Source: Nostoc sp. LEGE 06077
Lineage (GTDB): Bacteria > Cyanobacteriota > Cyanobacteriia > Cyanobacteriales > Nostocaceae
Assembly (NCBI RefSeq): GCF_015207705.1
Contig: NZ_JADEWI010000007.1
Location: 62,001-126,000, forward strand
Direction: 5' to 3'
Length of the DNA stretch: 64,000 nucleotides
Shown: piece by piece, positions 15,320-24,317 of the stretch
How the letters are laid out: each line of letters opens with the position of its first letter
Position numbering within the stretch: the stretch's first letter is position 1
Made by a program: the position numbers and the translations under genes
The notes under the pieces: model-generated
Told to the model about the DNA's origin: nothing
Seen by the model: only the letters and a program-made list of their open reading frames with translations
Databases searched by the model: none

Positions 15320-17059
15320 TCGCTCAACTAATAACCAATTACCAGAGTGATTTAATTTTCCCCAGACAGTGATCAATTGTTCATGTACAGCAACTTGTAG
15401 TTGTTCATCTATTTGCGATCGCAAAGTTACTAGTTGCCAAGTTTGCCCTTGTTCAGCAGTTGGTTCAGTCACTAAAAGTTTGTAATTCTGCTGATCTATG
15501 CGTTGGAAAACACCTGTAAAACATTCACCATCTGGTATTACGACTTCATTAACTGAAGATATCCGAGGGCAATTACCACTTACAGGATAATTTTGAGGAT
15601 TATCTAAATAATATAGTTGCGTCGATAACCATTGTGGATGATTGGGGGAAAAATTGAGATTAAATAAAGGTGCGATCGCCGCAGGTGCTTGGTTATCTTG
15701 TAATAATGCTTCCTGTAAAGCCCTAACTGGTAAATCTCGCGGCTGTAAACCCAACTCTACGCACATAGCCGCAGCCATACCAGCAGCTTGACCGATACCC
15801 ATCACCACAGGTTGCAATCTTGTTGCACCATTAGCTATGTGAGACACAGAAATATTTTTTTCACACACCAATAAACCGTCCGTAGTCGCCGGAACTAAAC
15901 AACTGTAAGGAATAGTAAACGGTGTTCCCGTCCAGCGTCCTCCCCAGGGGATTGATTTTGATTGTAGTGGTAAATCAAAGCCGGGATAATGATGGTCGTT
16001 GGCGTAGTTACCAATAGCCACTGCATCGGCTAATAAAGATGCAACTTTACCTCCAGCCACAGGTAAAATATCTTGTTCTCGAATTGTTGTGAGTCCTACT
16101 AAACGGCGACTTTCACGGTAATAGGGATGTAATGCAAAAGCCGTCTCAGCCCACGGAAAAACTTTTTCAGCCAAACCATAACGACGACCTAACTGATTTT
16201 GGATAAAATGAGCGAAATTTTGACTTTGCCAGCGACATTCCTGTATAAACTCAGCTTTAGATGCTTCTGACTCGACTAAACGCCCGACACCTTCAGCATA
16301 ATCATTACCTTTAATTGGCCAGTTCATCATAAAGCGATCGCCCGGCAAGCGTCCATAATTTAAAAACTTCTCAGCACCATAATTTTCCCAAGCCCCCGCA
16401 AACAACGCTGGATTATAATTAGGTGCAGCCGGAATTTCTGGTGCAACAGCATCACCAAAATCTTGCATAACTACTACCCAAGTTGGTGACTGCACTGGGT
16501 ATTTATCCGTCAGCGCATTATAACTAACTGGGGCGCTGGGTTCTCCCCATTCACTTTGCAACTCCCAACCCCAACGGTAAGGTATTTCCGCCAACGCCAA
16601 TAAATCGCCTAATTCTGTACCATCGAGAATCACCTTGGCTTGCACAGTAAAATCTGCAAATCGTACCCCAGTAATACAATTTCCCTGTTGTAAAACCTCC
16701 AACGGTACGTATCCAGAAATCCATTGCAGATTTGCCAACTCCTTTACCCAATCGGCAAAAATCTCCGCCCCCACAGCAGGATCGTAACTAAAAAAACTCA
16801 CCCAACTATTATCTAATCCTCCTGGTTGGCGATCGCGTAATTCTTGTAAAAACGCACCCCATAACCCAGTTTGCCAAGCAACTAATTCATTCCCATCTGG
16901 TGCAGACACTCCAGCAGCAGTTAGCATTCCCCCCAGCCAAGCAAACTCACTCACCAAAAGCGTTTTAATACCCCTTCTGGCTGCTTGAATCGCCGCCGCC
17001 GTTCCCCCAGTTCCCCCGCCTACAACTAAGATATCAGTTGTATATATTTGATTAGTCAT
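15308..17059 (-). CDS. FAD-dependent oxidoreductase (FAD_oxidored family)
   Basis: 583 residues. The N-terminal dinucleotide-binding motif is VVGGGTGGTAAAIQAARRG at about 11-29. DGTELGDLLALA near 167 and a C-terminal GIGQAAGMAAA complete the FAD-binding fold of this family, whose members are often misnamed xanthan lyases. The substrate is unknown. There is no Tat or Sec signal. It converges on the pentapeptide gene with a 12-base overlap. Confidence 0.85.
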   Translation of the reverse strand: MTNQIYTTDILVVGGGTGGTAAAIQAARRGIKTLLVSEFAWLGGMLTAAGVSAPDGNELVAWQTGLWGAFLQELRDRQPGGLDNSWVSFFSYDPAVGAEIFADWVKELANLQWISGYVPLEVLQQGNCITGVRFADFTVQAKVILDGTELGDLLALAEIPYRWGWELQSEWGEPSAPVSYNALTDKYPVQSPTWVVVMQDFGDAVAPEIPAAPNYNPALFAGAWENYGAEKFLNYGRLPGDRFMMNWPIKGNDYAEGVGRLVESEASKAEFIQECRWQSQNFAHFIQNQLGRRYGLAEKVFPWAETAFALHPYYRESRRLVGLTTIREQDILPVAGGKVASLLADAVAIGNYANDHHYPGFDLPLQSKSIPWGGRWTGTPFTIPYSCLVPATTDGLLVCEKNISVSHIANGATRLQPVVMGIGQAAGMAAAMCVELGLQPRDLPVRALQEALLQDNQAPAAIAPLFNLNFSPNHPQWLSTQLYYLDNPQNYPVSGNCPRISSVNEVVIPDGECFTGVFQRIDQQNYKLLVTEPTAEQGQTWQLVTLRSQIDEQLQVAVHEQLITVWGKLNHSGNWLLVERLKG

Positions 17060-17359
17060 AGCTTATATTTATATGTGGTTATAATTATTTTTTGATGCCA
17101 AGGGTAAAAGAGCAAGAAAATAAATTCTAGATAACATAGGCATTACTGTAGGTTTCGTTTCACCCAACCTAACCCAACAAATGACATTACTGTATTGTCA
17201 TCATTAGTTATTGTGCGCCTCCACCCAACCTACTAGCTTTGCAGTTTATAAAGACATTCATCTAGCCGCAGAGGCTCAGAGTTCACACAGAAAATTAGGA
17301 ATTGTCAAGGCGAAGCTAAAATAGTAATTTACGTGTAAATTGGTCGAACTTTTAATCTT
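17060..17359. other. Intergenic with worn dispersed repeats
   Basis: Between the divergent FAD oxidoreductase and gatB genes. GTAGGTTTCGTTTCACCCAACCTAACCC and CACCCAACCTACTAG are pieces of the GTTGGGTTTCG-type repeat found across Nostocales genomes, followed by CCGCAGAGGCTCAGAG. No ORF. Confidence 0.4.
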
Positions 17360-18835
17360 ATGACTTCTGCTACTCCAGTCAAAACTGAGTACGAAGCGAT
17401 TATTGGTCTAGAAACCCATTGTCAGCTAAGTACGAATACAAAAATTTTCTCTAGTAGCTCTACGGCGTTCGGTGCTGATCCAAATACTAACATTGACCCC
17501 GTGTGTATGGGATTACCTGGGGTTTTACCAGTACTCAACGAAAAAGTTCTAGAGTATGCAGTGAAAGCAGGTTTAGCATTAAATTGCCAAATCGCTAAAT
17601 ATAGCAAATTTGACCGCAAACAGTATTTTTATCCTGATTTACCAAAAAATTATCAAATTTCTCAATATGATTTACCCATTGCTGAACATGGTTGGATCGA
17701 AATTGAGTTGGTAGATGCTGAGGGTAATCCTGTCCGCAAGCGGATTGGAATTACACGCTTGCACATGGAAGAAGATGCAGGTAAGTTGGTACACGCGGGA
17801 AGTGATCGCCTGTCTGGTTCGAGCTATTCTTTAGTAGACTACAACCGCGCAGGTGTACCGTTAGTTGAAATTGTCTCGGAACCTGATATTCGTTCGGGAC
17901 AAGAAGCCGCAGAATACGCCCAAGAACTCCGCCGGATTGTGCGTTATCTCGGTGTGAGTGACGGAAATATGCAAGAAGGATCTTTGCGTTGTGATGTTAA
18001 TATCTCCGTCCGTCCTGTGGGACAAGACAAATTCGGGACAAAGGTCGAAATTAAAAACATGAACTCCTTCAACGCCATTCAACGGGCGATTGAATACGAA
18101 ATTGAACGCCAAATCGCCGCAGTTGAAGCCGGAGAACCCATCATCCAAGAAACCCGGTTATGGGAAGAAGGCGCACAACGCACAATTAGTATGCGGACAA
18201 AGGAAGGTTCTAGCGATTACCGCTACTTCCCCGAACCAGATTTAGCCCCCATTGAAGTATCTGAGACTCAATTAGAGAACTGGCGTAGCGAACTACCAGA
18301 ACTCCCCGCCCAAAAGCGCCATCATTATGAAAACGAATTGGGACTTTCGCCTTATGATGCGCGAGTCTTGACAGAAGAGCGCTACGTATCAGAATATTTT
18401 GAAGCAGCGATCGCAGCTGGCGCAAACCCCAAAGCCGCAGCTAACTGGATTACTCAAGATATCGCCGCATATATCAACAAGCAAAAACTCAGTATTACTG
18501 ATATTGCTTTAACTCCGGCGAACTTGGCTGAAGTCATTACCCGCATTGAGACTGGCAAAATTAGCAACGCCCAAGCTAAAGAAAAATTGCCCGATTTACT
18601 CCAAGGCGTGACTCCAGAAAAAGCTTTTGCCGGTCAAGAACTCATCACCGACCCCAGTATCCTAGAACCAATTGTCGATGAAGTGATTGCCGCTAACCCC
18701 AAAGAACTAGAAAAATACCGTAACGGTAACACCAATCTCAAAGGCTTCTTTGTCGGGCAAGTGCTGAAAAAGACCAGCAAACGTGCTGATCCGAAGTTAA
18801 CTAACGAACTGGTGGAAAAAAAGCTGAATGCCTAG
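17360..18835 (+). CDS. gatB: Asp-tRNA(Asn)/Glu-tRNA(Gln) amidotransferase subunit B
   Basis: 491 residues, standard length. GatB binds misacylated Glu-tRNA(Gln) and activates it for amidation with ammonia delivered by GatA. The N-terminal EAIIGLETHCQL, the LHMEEDAGK and YNRAGVPLVEIVSEPD segments, and NVSVRP-like NISVRPVG are family hallmarks; the C-terminal YqeY-like helical tail (about 350-490, ending FFVGQVLKKTS) is complete. It is a single gene here; gatA and gatC are not adjacent, as is usual in cyanobacteria. Confidence 0.97.
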   Translation: MTSATPVKTEYEAIIGLETHCQLSTNTKIFSSSSTAFGADPNTNIDPVCMGLPGVLPVLNEKVLEYAVKAGLALNCQIAKYSKFDRKQYFYPDLPKNYQISQYDLPIAEHGWIEIELVDAEGNPVRKRIGITRLHMEEDAGKLVHAGSDRLSGSSYSLVDYNRAGVPLVEIVSEPDIRSGQEAAEYAQELRRIVRYLGVSDGNMQEGSLRCDVNISVRPVGQDKFGTKVEIKNMNSFNAIQRAIEYEIERQIAAVEAGEPIIQETRLWEEGAQRTISMRTKEGSSDYRYFPEPDLAPIEVSETQLENWRSELPELPAQKRHHYENELGLSPYDARVLTEERYVSEYFEAAIAAGANPKAAANWITQDIAAYINKQKLSITDIALTPANLAEVITRIETGKISNAQAKEKLPDLLQGVTPEKAFAGQELITDPSILEPIVDEVIAANPKELEKYRNGNTNLKGFFVGQVLKKTSKRADPKLTNELVEKKLNA

Positions 18836-18966
18836 TTTGATTGTCAGCAAAGTTTTTTCACTCAGACATTTTCGCCAGTTTTAGTTCAGTAATTTCTTTA
18901 CCGTATATTTACTAAAATCACAGCTTGCTAAGTAATAACCCTCACAAATAAAAGGCTATTATTTGC

Positions 18967-19022
18967 TTAGTAGATGCACCTAATGATTCGGAGAGTTGCC
19001 CTAGCTTCTCTCCTTATTTTTT
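18967..19022 (+). ncRNA. Candidate small RNA/terminator block, copy 1
   Basis: The sequence TAGATGCACC, a short spacer, GGAGAG...CTCTCC (18990-19013) and then TTATTTTTT has the form of an RNA 3' end. The same order TAGATGCACC-GGAGAG-CTCTCC-T-tract recurs 353 bases downstream. Upstream of both, CCCTCAC or TCCTCAT precedes at similar distance, so the transcribed part may start earlier. The first copy could simply terminate gatB, but the shared bases before the stem are not explained by that. Confidence 0.4.
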
Positions 19023-19319
19023 AACTAGGAAGTTATGTTTCTATCACATTTGAAATCTTGATTTGGTAAGCAAAGCAATTAACTTAGCCAGTTTATTTTC
19101 TGAAGCAAGTAATTCAACCCATCAAAGTAATCAAAAATGATTCAAGACAACCATAAACATCAATGTGCATTTTTAGATGTGACACAGGGTAGTAACTAAA
19201 TTTACCATTTTCATCTAAAATCTTATGTCTAAGTATTCTACGGATAAAATCTTAATAATATTTATACAAAAAAACAAATAATGGGTGATACTCCTCATGG
19301 CAAAAATGATATGCTGTGT

Positions 19320-19372
19320 TAAGTAGATGCACCCTGATGATCTGGAGAGCTGCTCAAGTGGCTCTCCTTTTT
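19320..19372 (+). ncRNA. Candidate small RNA/terminator block, copy 2
   Basis: TAGATGCACC (19324-19333) followed by a perfect GGAGAGC/GCTCTCC stem (19344-19350 with 19361-19367) and TTTTT. It is paralogous to 18967-19022. No gene ends just upstream, which makes a stand-alone transcript more likely than a coding-gene terminator. Confidence 0.45.
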
Positions 19373-19430
19373 CAATAAAACAGTGCTGATTTCCCAGAAA
19401 AAAACCAGCATTCTGACTTATCCCTCAGTT

Positions 19431-19558
19431 GCAAAAATAAATCTTACTCAGCACTTAACACTCAAAACTCAGCACGGGCTAAACGCCCCGCTACCGCTCT
19501 AAGCGCAGCCATGCCCGCAGGGCTTTACAGCACTCAGCACTTAACACTCAGCACTCGT
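19431..19558 (+). repeat. Heptamer STRR cluster (ACTCAGC/CACTTAA type)
   Basis: Repeated CAGCACTTAACACTCA units, two blocks separated by a CGCCCCGCTACCGCTCTAAG-type insertion. This is typical of cyanobacterial heptameric repeats. Confidence 0.75.
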
Positions 19559-19610
19559 TAATTGGTATAATCCCCAGTCAAACCGCTAAATATTTGTGGG
19601 GGAACTAAAA

Positions 19611-20924
19611 ATGGCAGACTGGCAAGAAATTACTGGTGGTGTGACTGCTCCTAAAGGATATCGAGCCGCAGGAATCACCGCAGGATTAAAACCGTCGGGA
19701 TTGCCAGATTTAGCTTTGATAGTATCTGATGTTGAGGCGATCGCAGCTGGTGTATTTACCACTTCTCAAGTTAAAGCCGCCTGTGTAGATTATTGCCGTC
19801 AAATTTTACAAGCCAAACCTAGCGCTCTTGCCATTCTCTGCAACGCCGGACAAGCCAACGCTGCTACAGGTAGTCAAGGTGTACGTGATGCGAATGAAAG
19901 TGCTGCGTTATTAGCCAAAGAATTAAATATTGACCCAGAATTGATTTTGCTGGCTTCCACTGGCGTAATTGGAAAACGCATCAAGATGGATGCCTTACGC
20001 AGCGGTATTCCTAAATTAGTAGCATCACTCTCCGAAACAGGTTCCGATGCGGCTGCTGGGGCAATTATCACCACAGATTTAGTCCCAAAAACCATTGCTT
20101 TAGAAACAACTATAGGCGATCGCCCAGTCCGCATTGGTGGTATTGCTAAAGGTTCTGGAATGATTCACCCCAACATGGCAACTATGCTGGCATTTGTTAC
20201 CTGTGATGCCGCTGTTTCTCCCCACCTTTGGCAGCAAATGTTGAGTAGAGCCGCAGATAAAAGCTTTAATTCCATTACCGTAGATGGCGATACTAGCACC
20301 AACGATAGTTTAATTGCCTTAGCAAATGGTCAATCCCGCACCCCAGCAATTACCGAGATGGGCGCAGAAGCCGAAAAATTAGAGGCTATGTTAACAGCAG
20401 TATGCCAGCATTTAGCCAAAGAGATCGCGCGGGATGGTGAAGGTGCAACCTGTCTCATAGAAGTGCAAGTTACGGGAACTCATGATGACCTCGCCGCACG
20501 ACAAATTGCCAAAACCATTGCAGGTTCATCCTTAGTTAAATCTGCAATCTTTGGTCGTGACCCCAACTGGGGACGCATCGCCGCCGCCGCCGGACGAGCA
20601 GGTGTACCCTTTGAACAAGATAACTTGCAAATTAAATTAGGAAATTTCTTACTGTTAGAAAATGGTCAACCTCTGCAATTTGACCGCGCCGCCGCCAGCG
20701 CATATTTAAAACAAGCAGCCACCAATTATCCTGTTGCTGATGTAGTGGCTACTAATAATAGTAATGATTTATCAGGCGATGTCCGCAGCAATATCAAAAC
20801 TCAACGCTTAGACAATCCCGTAATCATTACCGTCAGCGTTGGTAATGATCATGGTACAGGTAAAGCCTGGGGTTGTGATTTAAGTTACGACTACGTTAAA
20901 ATCAACGCCGAATACACAACATAG
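19611..20924 (+). CDS. argJ: Bifunctional ornithine acetyltransferase/N-acetylglutamate synthase
   Basis: 437 residues. ArgJ moves the acetyl group from N-acetylornithine to glutamate in the cyclic arginine pathway and can also use acetyl-CoA. The autocleavage region KGSGMIHPNMATMLAF is intact, splitting the chain before the Thr of ATML into alpha and beta subunits. GRDPNWGRIAAAAGRAG is also characteristic. The ATG at 19611 is preferred to the GTG at 19596, since GGGGGAAC then serves as ribosome-binding site. A TATAAT-like box (19567-19572, TGGTATAATCC) precedes it. Confidence 0.96.
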   Translation: MADWQEITGGVTAPKGYRAAGITAGLKPSGLPDLALIVSDVEAIAAGVFTTSQVKAACVDYCRQILQAKPSALAILCNAGQANAATGSQGVRDANESAALLAKELNIDPELILLASTGVIGKRIKMDALRSGIPKLVASLSETGSDAAAGAIITTDLVPKTIALETTIGDRPVRIGGIAKGSGMIHPNMATMLAFVTCDAAVSPHLWQQMLSRAADKSFNSITVDGDTSTNDSLIALANGQSRTPAITEMGAEAEKLEAMLTAVCQHLAKEIARDGEGATCLIEVQVTGTHDDLAARQIAKTIAGSSLVKSAIFGRDPNWGRIAAAAGRAGVPFEQDNLQIKLGNFLLLENGQPLQFDRAAASAYLKQAATNYPVADVVATNNSNDLSGDVRSNIKTQRLDNPVIITVSVGNDHGTGKAWGCDLSYDYVKINAEYTT

Positions 20925-21351
20925 CTAAATCAGCAGATATTCCCAGATAGCCGTTGAATAGCATAAAAAAGTGGTGATTGTTCTCCATTATGAGCGATCG
21001 CCACTTTTTTATAGTGATTATTTAAAAATGGAAACATCAGAAACATAATATAAACATTGAAAAATTTTCTAGACCTAATGAGTAAGGATATGCCTAAATT
21101 GATAAATTACAGCAATCTGATTACCAAAAAAACTAAGAACAGCAAAAATTTTGTAAAAGTAGCGATTTTCTTCAAAAGAAGATAAGTTTTCTAGAACAAT
21201 TAGTCAAATATTAAAGATATTTTAAAGTTAGTATATTCGTTGCGTAATTGCACCCAATTAGTGAGATTCATGGTGCTTTTTGAATCCTATTCACTACATA
21301 ATAGAATTTGAGCCTAGTCAAACATAGAGAACTCATATCTAAGGAGCTTCA
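20925..21351. other. Intergenic: argJ terminator, then no further feature
   Basis: After the hairpin at 20965-21010 the remaining 340 bases are AT-rich and carry only the promoter region of the RidA gene; an AAGGAGC ribosome-binding site ends it. Confidence 0.4.
20965..21010 (+). terminator. Terminator hairpin downstream of argJ
   Basis: AAAAAAGTGGTGAT pairs with ATCGCCACTTTTTT with one mismatch across an 18-base loop and ends in a T-run; the right arm contains a HIP1 site. Confidence 0.8.
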
Positions 21352-21924
21352 ATGAATCAACGTATCAGCAGTGCGGTCAATTCAATAGTGACAAAATTCT
21401 CACGAAGAAATGCTCTTTTGTGGCTAGGAGGTAGCGGATTAGGTACCGCCTTAGTTGCAGGAACACAAAAGGAAGTAATTGCTCAAGGTAATAGACCTAG
21501 AGATGTGGAATTGGTGAACCCGCCAACTTTATATAATGCTCCTCAAAACGGCTATAGTCATATAGCAATTACACCACCAAGAACAAGAACTGTGTATATT
21601 TCTGGACAATTTGGGTCAGATTTACAAGGTAATCTTGTTTCCAATGACTATGAAGAACAATTAGTCAAGGCTTTTCAGAATCTGCGGTTTGCCTTAAATG
21701 CGGCTGGTGCAAGACCTCAAGATGTAGTCAAAACCACTGTTCTGATAGTAAATCACACCCAAGAAAAATTAATTCCGTTAGGACGCGAAATTGGTAATTT
21801 GTGGGGTAATAAACTACCCGCAAACACACTCATTCCTGTTCCGAGATTGGCGCTTGATGGTATGTTGTTTGAAATTGATGCTTATGCGGTGATTCCAGAA
21901 TCACCTAATAATCGCTGGGATTAA
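21352..21924 (+). CDS. RidA/YjgF family protein with Tat-type signal
   Basis: 190 residues. The N terminus carries SRRNALLWLGGSGLGTALVAG, a twin-arginine plus hydrophobic segment, so export by Tat is likely. The rest is a RidA (YjgF/YER057c/UK114) domain with VYISGQFG and the later ANTLIPVPRLALDGMLFEIDAYAV. RidA proteins deaminate reactive enamine/imine intermediates. The usual Arg in the RxxVPV-like motif is seen as PVPRLA. Most RidA proteins are cytoplasmic and about 130 residues, so the exported form is unusual. AAGGAG supports the ATG. Confidence 0.85.
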   Translation: MNQRISSAVNSIVTKFSRRNALLWLGGSGLGTALVAGTQKEVIAQGNRPRDVELVNPPTLYNAPQNGYSHIAITPPRTRTVYISGQFGSDLQGNLVSNDYEEQLVKAFQNLRFALNAAGARPQDVVKTTVLIVNHTQEKLIPLGREIGNLWGNKLPANTLIPVPRLALDGMLFEIDAYAVIPESPNNRWD

Positions 21925-21969
21925 TTTTAGGAAATTTTCAGTTGCTACACCTTATTTAAGTTATCCGGG

Positions 21970-22015
21970 TGTAGATTCAGGGTGTGTTAAGGTTTTAAGC
22001 CTAACGCACCCTAAT
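21970..22015. repeat. Inverted repeat of the AGGGTGCGTTAGGC family
   Basis: AGGGTGTGTTAAGG and GCCTAACGCACCCT pair imperfectly around TTTTAA. It matches the arms at 14022-14091 and could also stop transcription from the RidA gene. Confidence 0.6.
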
Positions 22016-22209
22016 TTTTGATGTTTCATCTGCTAGACTTCTGGTAATGCTTTAGAGCAACAATTCGCTTATTTGATTCTGATTCATCGGTAATAAAATG
22101 TAAGTATTCAGGAGTCAGAATACATCCGTCAGAAGGTTTAAAGAATCAGGAGAAAGATTTGATGAATTAATTTGCTCATCCTATAGATACTTCTAAATTC
22201 TGGCTTCTG

Positions 22210-22312
22210 ATACCATTTCACCAAATAAATGATACAAATAATTTCTCCTCTGCTCCCCTGCTCCTCTGCCCCCCTGCGGCCTATTTGTATCAAACTTAAA
22301 GTGAAACGGTAT
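22210..22312. mobile_element. 103-bp MITE-like element, copy 1 (ATACCATTTCAC ends)
   Basis: Terminal arms ATACCATTTCAC (22210-22221) and GTGAAACGGTAT (22301-22312) are reverse complements at 11 of 12 positions. A second internal pair TGATACAAATA/TATTTGTATCA is perfect. The copy at 50267-50370 has the same ends, the same internal pair and nearly the same length, with a different centre. Confidence 0.7.
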
Positions 22313-22343
22313 GACTCCTGGGTGCTGAATTCTTACAATAAAA

Positions 22344-23147
22344 TTATAATGCGCGAATTACCGTCCCTAAAGTTGGCTGTCCCAAAACAGCCTTGACTAA
22401 ATTTCCCGAAATATTGCCGTCAATTATCCAACAATCAATTCCTAAACTAGAAATAGCCAAAAACTCTTCTACTTTTTGAGTCATACCACCAGTAACATCG
22501 ACAGATTCGCTCTTGCCTATAAAAGCTTTAATTTGAAAATAATTGGCAGGTGTAATCTGAGGTATAACTTGCCCATATTGGTTGTAAACACCAGGATAAT
22601 TACCTGCATTAATAAGTTTGACTTGGTAGTTACCTTGAATATGAAAGTATTTGGCTAATTCTGCTAATAAGGTATCAGTAGACAGAATAGTTCCACCAAT
22701 TTTTTGATCTAAAACAACATCACCAAAAACTAAAGGGATCAAGCCAGCTTGTAAACTATTTTCTATCACAGAAAAATTGGTTTTCAGTAGTTTTTTATTG
22801 TCAGTAACTACCATAGTTAAAGGTGGTAAACTCACTACTGACAAACCTGCTTGTAAAAAACACTTGGCTAATAATATATTTAAATCTAAAACATCTTGGT
22901 GAACTAAACAGAATCCTAGTTTTTCAGCATCACAGGCAATGCCATTGATGGTATTATATTTATGCGCTGACTGATGCCCAAAAGAACCAGCCCCGTTACC
23001 AACAATCAATTTCAAACTAGGATGATACTTGCGGACTAGACTAATTTGCTCAACTAGTTTTTGCATAGTTTCTAGCCGAGCAGTGTATGGTTGGTTCTTA
23101 TCAGTGATTAAAGAACCCCCCAGCTTGATTAATACTAGCTCTAACAT
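22344..23147 (-). CDS. Amino-acid-kinase-fold protein, isopentenyl phosphate kinase-like
   Basis: 267 residues from the ATG at 23147; the longer frame to 23234 would add an unlikely hydrophobic extension. It begins ELVLIKLGGSLITDK, the glycine-rich phosphate loop of this fold. GAGSFGH holds the His that binds the substrate phosphate in isopentenyl phosphate kinases. VDVTGGMTQKV and the C-terminal TLGTVI fit the same family. IPK makes isopentenyl diphosphate from the monophosphate in archaea, plants and some bacteria. It would salvage isoprenoid precursors beside the MEP pathway. Other small-molecule kinases of this fold cannot be ruled out. Confidence 0.75.
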   Translation of the reverse strand: MLELVLIKLGGSLITDKNQPYTARLETMQKLVEQISLVRKYHPSLKLIVGNGAGSFGHQSAHKYNTINGIACDAEKLGFCLVHQDVLDLNILLAKCFLQAGLSVVSLPPLTMVVTDNKKLLKTNFSVIENSLQAGLIPLVFGDVVLDQKIGGTILSTDTLLAELAKYFHIQGNYQVKLINAGNYPGVYNQYGQVIPQITPANYFQIKAFIGKSESVDVTGGMTQKVEEFLAISSLGIDCWIIDGNISGNLVKAVLGQPTLGTVIRAL

Positions 23148-23316
23148 GAAATATGAAGATGCGGTAATAACTAGCAAAAAGCTTACCACAAGGAATGGGA
23201 AATAATCGAGAATTTGTCTGCGCTGATTCAGCAAAATACCCGAATTCTTTAATAATTCGGGTATCTATACCTCTCGATTTTTAGCAATCAGATATGATTG
23301 CTATATATATTATTTA

Positions 23317-23577
23317 TCAATCATAGAAAGTATCCACTCTGATATCTCGTAAGATTTCCGAAACCTGCCATCCTGAATTGGCAATAGATAAAACTACAGG
23401 ATTATCTCGTAATGGAATGTAGTCATCCTCTCTGTCTTCTACTATATTGATTACTTGTTTTTCCTCAACTGTAGCTTCTTGGCTCTCAAAATCATCTATT
23501 GAAAGGTTTTCTTCTTCTATCTCTTTTATTTTTTTCAGAATTAATTTTTCGGATTTTTTGATGAGTCGTATATCCAT
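23317..23577 (-). CDS. Small acidic hypothetical protein
   Basis: 86 residues, highly charged: a basic N-terminal helix (LIKKSEKLILKKIKEIEEE), an acidic middle, and a conserved-looking end (SIANSGWQVSEILRDIRVDTFYD). I do not recognise it. The ribosome-binding site is weak. It lies upstream of, and in the same direction as, the IPK-like gene. Confidence 0.5.
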   Translation of the reverse strand: MDIRLIKKSEKLILKKIKEIEEENLSIDDFESQEATVEEKQVINIVEDREDDYIPLRDNPVVLSIANSGWQVSEILRDIRVDTFYD

Positions 23578-24017
23578 GATGATTTATTAAGCCTTAAAGT
23601 TTGACAAAAAAATAAGCAACAAGAGGTAGATTCTTAGAGAGTTCAAGAACTTCTTCAAGAATCTTGAGCGAAATCCGCAAAAAAGTTTTATGAACTTGGG
23701 TGTTGAAAAAATTACCTAAGAAAATCTAGGATACATCAAAATCGATTTAAAATCCCCAGCGCAAACTGAAAAGTTTAGGGAATTGCAGATGCAGAATGAA
23801 AACTAGCCCAACAACCATCTATCAAGGGCAATACGTTTTATCCAATCAACTCGATAGGTTTTTTCTATATTTGTAAAAAAGTGTATGCTTGTCAATCTGT
23901 GCTATCTAGGCAGAGGCGAAAGGAGACACACAGGGTCAAATTTACAAATTTTATCAATAATTGAGCGCGATCGCTCTTGAGAACTTAGGGGTGCGATCGC
24001 TGTTATTGTTTACTTGA

Positions 24018-24248
24018 GCAAAAATTCAATACCAAGATTCTACATTAAAAAATCAGGCGATCGCAGATAAAGAACGCTTGAATCTTTGGGCTATTACTCG
24101 GCTACTTTCAGATATGCAACGGGTAACTGTTGCTAAATTTCACACTCGGTTTGATGAAGATGGTCAAGTGCAACTTTTACGAAAACTTATACCTGACGCT
24201 AAGTTTATGGTGTTTTTGGATTGTCAACGTGAGGAAATTATGATTTAG
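24018..24248 (+). pseudogene. Open gene fragment without a start codon
   Basis: The frame reads as ordinary protein (ADKERLNLWAITRLLSDM, then VTVAKFHTRFDEDGQVQLLRK, ending CQREEIMI) and runs from a TGA at 24015 to a TAG at 24246. There is no ATG before the middle. I do not recognise the family; it looks like the remnant of a longer gene. Confidence 0.35.
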
Positions 24249-24284
24249 ATTATATCTTCCAAGGGAAAAGAGAAACCAATTCTT

Positions 24285-24309
24285 CCCCCTTCCCTAGTAG
24301 GGAAGGGGG
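24285..24309. repeat. C/G-rich palindrome left of the DUF559 gene
   Basis: CCCCCTTCCC, loop TAGTA, GGGAAGGGGG, followed by TTAGGGGGTTAGG. The same palindrome type recurs at 24811-24835 on the other side of the DUF559 gene and at about 41444-41466. Confidence 0.8.
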
Positions 24310-24317
24310 TTAGGGGG

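Larger units (their letters stand above)
18836..19595. other. Intergenic with two similar RNA candidates and STRR
   Basis: About 760 bases between gatB and argJ. They hold a duplicated block ending in a terminator hairpin (18967-19022 and 19320-19372) and a heptamer-rich stretch (19431-19558). No protein gene is convincing. Confidence 0.5.
21925..22343. other. Intergenic with two mobile-element-like palindromes
   Basis: About 420 bases between convergent genes. They contain an AGGGTG/CACCCT inverted repeat at 21970-22015 and a 103-bp terminal-inverted-repeat element at 22210-22312, listed separately. Confidence 0.5.
23578..24317. other. Long intergenic with a gene fragment
   Basis: 740 bases. 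HIP1 sites cluster at 23965-24065. A stretch of about 76 codons is open at 24018-24248 without a plausible start (listed as pseudogene), and a C-rich palindrome lies at 24285-24309. Confidence 0.4.

Noticed and set aside
19139-19201. 20-codon ORF between gatB and argJ
   Set aside because: Short, no ribosome-binding site, no hydrophobic or conserved pattern; the RNA candidates around it are better supported.
23148-23234. Hydrophobic N-terminal extension of the IPK-like protein
   Set aside because: The kinase fold begins directly at LELVLIKLGG after the ATG at 23147; an added membrane segment is not expected in the family.
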